A DNA stretch of 64,000 bases from Castanea sativa. Lineage: Eukaryota > Streptophyta > Magnoliopsida > Fagales > Fagaceae. Position numbers and translations under genes: made by a program. The notes beneath the pieces are model-generated. The model worked only from the letters and a program-made list of their open reading frames with translations, made no database searches and was not told where the DNA came from. Of the stretch, positions 60,660-64,000 are shown piece after piece. The first letter of the stretch is position 1, and the number at the start of each line of letters is the position of its first letter. The stretch spans positions 8,400,001 to 8,464,000 of the forward strand of contig NC_134017.1 in NCBI RefSeq assembly GCF_040712315.1, read 5' to 3'.

Positions 60660-61415
60660 GGAATTAGAGCAAGTTTGCCCCGTGGACTGTGATCCGAGAA
60701 AAGTATTCCTGAAAGCCTCCTCCACGGGACGAGCTTGGCCCATATGTAAATACAGGATAACCAGAACCCAATAGAGGAAAGACCATCTAGGCCCGTTACC
60801 TAGGTAATCTGTGGAACAAGTCTTCCCAAGGTAACGCAACCCATCCAAGAAGCTACTAGCTGATTTACCGAAGATACCGCTTTGGCTATTTTCCGGAGGA
60901 ACACATAGAAGAAGACACAAAACCCAATATAACAGTCATTGCCACGTTAATGAGCTCTCCCTACCTAATGTCAACCCCATTAAATGTAGTATCACTGGCC
61001 TAAACAGTAAGAACACCCCAAAAGTCTGCCTTCATGACCAAAAAATGGTAGGGAGAGGGGTTTGATAGGACAAATATCTACCCAAATCTAGCTAAGGGAG
61101 GAACAGTTAGAAAGCGGAAAATGGGAGAATAAGAGAAGGAGGTCACCAACACAAAAGAGGACCTAGAAAAAACGGAGGGAGAACTAGAGAGAGAAAGAGA
61201 GAAAAGCTAGAGCTTGCATTTTTTCCTTAGAACCTCTGTGTGTACCTTAGGAAACAGATTTTTATCAATTAAAGAGTTTAGCTCATTTGTTTCTATCTCC
61301 AATCATCAATCTAATCTTCCCATTGTGGAATTTTATCCCTTAATAATTAGAAATTAATTGTGTTGGTTAGAAACTCATACGCTTTTAAGTATGTATTGTG
61401 TTTCTTATCCCCACA
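60654..61415 (+). mobile_element. Solo LTR, probably Ty3/gypsy
   Basis: A GC-balanced 0.76-kb block starts TATTGGGGAATTAG (its first base pair changed or lost in the AT run) and ends TTATCCCCACA, with short inverted ends (TTGGGGA/TCCCCA). It contains a purine-rich AGAGAGAGAAAGAGAGAA leader-like stretch. No internal domain follows. Confidence 0.6.
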
Positions 61416-61477
61416 CACGCGCACACACACACATATATATAACCAACACTTTAGTATTTATCTATGTAATTAAAAAA

Positions 61478-61990
61478 TTACTTATATGATAAATAAATAT
61501 TTTTTATTAATTATTTCAAGTGGTTCATTAATTATTTAAGTATAATAAAATTTTGATATTAGTTTTCTAAGATCTATATGTGAAAAAAAAATTTTGATTA
61601 GGTATTCTTGCATAAATTTAATTACTTTTGCAACAGTGGAAACAAAGTCCAACAAAAGAAAATAAAATAAAATTAATATCCCACAATCAAGAATGTAAAA
61701 ACAATTTATATATATATATATATATGGAACCAAAATTGTAGTATTTCTATCTTAAAAGATTACTAATATGATAAATAAATATGTAATTCTATATTAATTA
61801 TTTTAAGTGGTGCATTAATTAATTAAGTATTATGAAATTTTGATGTTAGTTTTCTAAGATTTATATGAAAACAATTGATTAGAAATATAGTATTCTTGCT
61901 AAAATATTCTTACTTTTGTAACGGGACAAACAAAGAAAAATAAATAAATTTAATAACACATGATCAAGAATGTAAAGAAAATTATTCAAC
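61478..61990. repeat. Two-copy ~280-bp tandem duplication
   Basis: Blocks starting at 61478 and 61757 share ATATGATAAATAAATAT, AGTGGT(T/G)CATTAATTA, TTAGTTTTCTAAGAT and TCAAGAATGTAAA in order. Confidence 0.85.
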
Positions 61991-62407
61991 GATATTTTTA
62001 TTTTTATTTATCAAAATGGTATTTGCATTTTTTTTTTAGTATGCATGAATCAAGTCTATCTATATCAGTCACAACATAATGCGATTTTCAAAATTTTAAA
62101 CACATATAGTATGAACAGATTAGTACATCAATCTTATTGTATTTCTATTTTGTCTATAAAATAGAACACTAAATATTACAATTTTTTAGAAGAAAATTAT
62201 TGAAATATTGGAGGAAACTAACAAAATGCACCGCACATCGTACAGAAACTCGACTAGTTTATTTATAATAACACAACCAAACTTGTCAAGGTACTTTCTA
62301 AAGTAAGAAACTTGAGATGTGATATTTTTGAAAAAAATAATCTTAATTTTCATGTTACATTGAAGTCAAATTTTAAAGTTATTATAATACAATTTATAAG
62401 TTATCAT

Positions 62408-63553
62408 GGGCAAAAATCCAAAACTAACCCTCTAAGTTTCAACTTTTTCATGCTGTTTAAACTCTTTTTTTAAAATTTTGTAATTAAAACAAAATAAAAA
62501 AAAAAACTATTATTAAAAAAAAAAAGACAAAAGAAAACAATGAAGGGAAACAAAAACAAAACATGAAAACCCAATGAATGTTGAATTTGTATGCCCTAAC
62601 TGAGAAAATTGGGGAAAAAAGAGAGAAGGGGAAAGAGACAGAGATCTGCAGGAGGAGAAACGAGATTATTAATTTCAAGTAAACCCCATCTTTTTGAGGC
62701 TCCCATTTGATAGAATTATTCTGATATTGGCATAGCTTGTAACACTTTATTCCCTGTCATCCCTAGTAAAAAGGGTTTGTCGGAGTCCTTGAGGTATTGG
62801 CCGTGGCAGCTTTTCAAGCAGATAAGGTTGTTTTCTTCTACATACTCAATGGTCCAAAACACTTTATTTGAGGCATCGTTGCTCCTCTGTCATAGTTTTT
62901 CTTCGTCACTTTAGCCACTAGGTACTTGTTGAAGTGACTTCTCAATCTTACAACTATGGCGTTCTTGAAAAACTCCATGTTAATTGGGACTTTCTTGAAA
63001 GTTGAAATAGATGTTACAAAGAAGTGAAAGTGAATCTGATTGCTATTTTCAAAGCTTGAGGAAAGGTTTTAAAAAAAAAATTTACTTAAGTTTGAGATTA
63101 ACGCACGGAGCTTGAATCAGTCTCCATACATATGTATATACATAAGTATTTTTTTTTTTTTCCATTTTTTGTTTATCCTTGTAAACCAATGTGAAATGAT
63201 AACAAAGCTTTAGTATTTCTCTTTCCTCTCTCTTTTTCCCCCAATTCTCTCAGTTAGGGCATACAAATTCATCATTCATCGGGGTTTTTTGTTTTGTTTT
63301 CAGGGAAGGGGAACAATGTCGTTCCCCTTAATTGTTTTCTTTTGTATTTTTTTTAATTACAATTTTTATTTTGTTTAAATTAAGAAATTTATAAATAAAA
63401 AAAAATTAAAAAGAGCCTAAACAGTGTCGTTTTGGTTCACATAGCGGCACCACTTAACTGGAACTTAATGGAATACTGAATTGAAAAAAATTGAAACTTA
63501 GAAAACTGAAATGACAAAAGTTGAAACTTCAAAGGTCAGTATTGGATTTTGCT
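62408..63553. mobile_element. Mutator-like element with long inverted repeats
   Basis: Left end GGGCAAAAATCCAAAACTAA and inverted right end AGCAAAATCCAATACTGA start arms that match over roughly 150-250 bases; for example GAATTTGTATGCCCTAACTG at 62583 returns inverted at about 63250. The flanks are AGTTATCAT and TGTTATCAT (8 of 9 identical). The interior (about 62680-63200) has no open frame of note. The paralogous site at about 29305-29320 lacks the insertion. Confidence 0.85.
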
Positions 63554-64000
63554 GTTATCATAATACACTTTATTCAAAAAACTGGTGGTGAATTTGGTTT
63601 ATGTCTTGCCAATAAAATCAGGGTAAAGGAGGAAATTAAGTAACAAGGTGGCTAAGAACAACAAGTAATAAGGTGGTTAACTATCAAGCTTGATATGTCA
63701 AGTTTAATTTATCCAAAGTACTATTTGGGGAGGCCAAACTAATTGATAAATAATTGATGGAAATAACAAACTGGGTGGAGTTTCGTTGAACTAGCCAACC
63801 AATGTATCATAGCAACTGTATATTTGGGATAAAAAAAACTCAAGATACAAACATATAACATTGCTATTTAAAAAGGCTGAATTGATTACCAGAGGGAGAA
63901 TCTTAGTAATGCAATAGTAGGTTAACATCGCACCATATTTGGCAAAGATCAAGTCCCAATTTTCCTGCATTTATCACCAAATATATAAGTCTCCGCAAAT
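63554..64000. repeat. Continuation of segment paralogous to 29310-29610
   Basis: It shares CAAAAAACTG, CAACCAATG(A/T)ATCATA, TAACATTGCTAT and CCTGCATT(C/T)ATCACCA in order. It runs off the window. Confidence 0.75.

Larger units (their letters stand above)
60430..62257 (+). mobile_element. Third Helitron candidate, carrying a solo LTR
   Basis: The 3' end CACCGCACATCGTACAGAAA then CTCGACTAG at 62257, followed by T, has the Helitron form. Comparison with the paralogous copy at 29170-29190 shows that the DNA between about 60430 and 62257 is an insertion; a TC preceded by A is present at 60430 (TCAATTATATATATAAATAT). The start is therefore inferred from the empty site, not from a strong motif. 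Confidence 0.6.

Noticed and set aside
60579..60920. Minus-strand 113-codon frame containing an Ile-Tyr run
   Set aside because: The Ile-Tyr run is the translated AT microsatellite and the rest is LTR sequence.

Overview
This is a nuclear plant genome window, almost certainly from a eudicot and perhaps a woody one (low-confidence inference). It has AT-rich intergenic DNA, GT-AG introns, DUF4220/DUF594, B3, DUF761 and aminopeptidase M1 gene families, and nearly every plant transposon class. No bacterial, organellar or viral block is visible. Only one gene looks intact, a single-exon DUF761-type membrane protein gene at 27605-28627 (+). Every other recognisable coding stretch is transposon-derived, chimeric or broken.

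Layout. 1-1530: AT-rich, nothing recognised. 1536-7900: PIF/Harbinger transposon with both genes (Myb-like ORF1 and DDE transposase), introns readable but reading frames damaged; a TAA-flanked Harbinger-type MITE follows at 8008-8958. 9533-12592 (-): mosaic of poly(A)-binding-protein exons, a ubiquitin fragment and a short first exon. 12970-13900: LTR remnants. 15127-18855 (-): a DUF4220/DUF594 pseudogene and a B3 pseudogene separated by a truncated Ty3/gypsy element. 19096-20272: Harbinger-type MITE with a GC-rich minisatellite inside. 20900-24300: MITEs, a LINE fragment and an aminopeptidase exon. 24315-27480: a repeated unit with a 2.0-kb Helitron inserted, its empty site preserved in the sister copies.

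28855-34286: a segment paralogous to the right end of the window, holding a Ty1/copia element with a perfect 5-bp target duplication. 36467-40584: SIRE-like copia derivative lacking pol, cut by a CACTA terminus at 40585, followed by a 345-bp tandem satellite (about 10 copies, 41380-44880). 45559-45740 and 59341-59520: two ~180-bp Mutator-type MITEs with exact 9-bp target duplications. 47294-48615 (-): aminopeptidase M1 pseudogene. 49940-54324 (-): non-autonomous LTR element with ~1.04-kb LTRs and an ORF for a plant-transposon protein, itself carrying a scrambled insertion. 55501-57000: hAT and LINE debris with inverted copies. 57148-58706: second Helitron. 59928-64000: last aminopeptidase exon plus flanking DNA interrupted by a third Helitron candidate, a solo LTR and a long-TIR Mutator-like element.

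The genes do not form a pathway. The unifying story is a decayed, repeatedly duplicated aminopeptidase M1 neighbourhood that has become an insertion sink. Because several segments exist in two or three copies here, insertions can be dated and bounded from internal empty sites. I see no convincing new biological system; the most unusual items are the ubiquitin/PABP mosaic, the GC-rich minisatellite inside a MITE, the 345-bp satellite beside a CACTA end, and the scrambled junction at 52740-53160.
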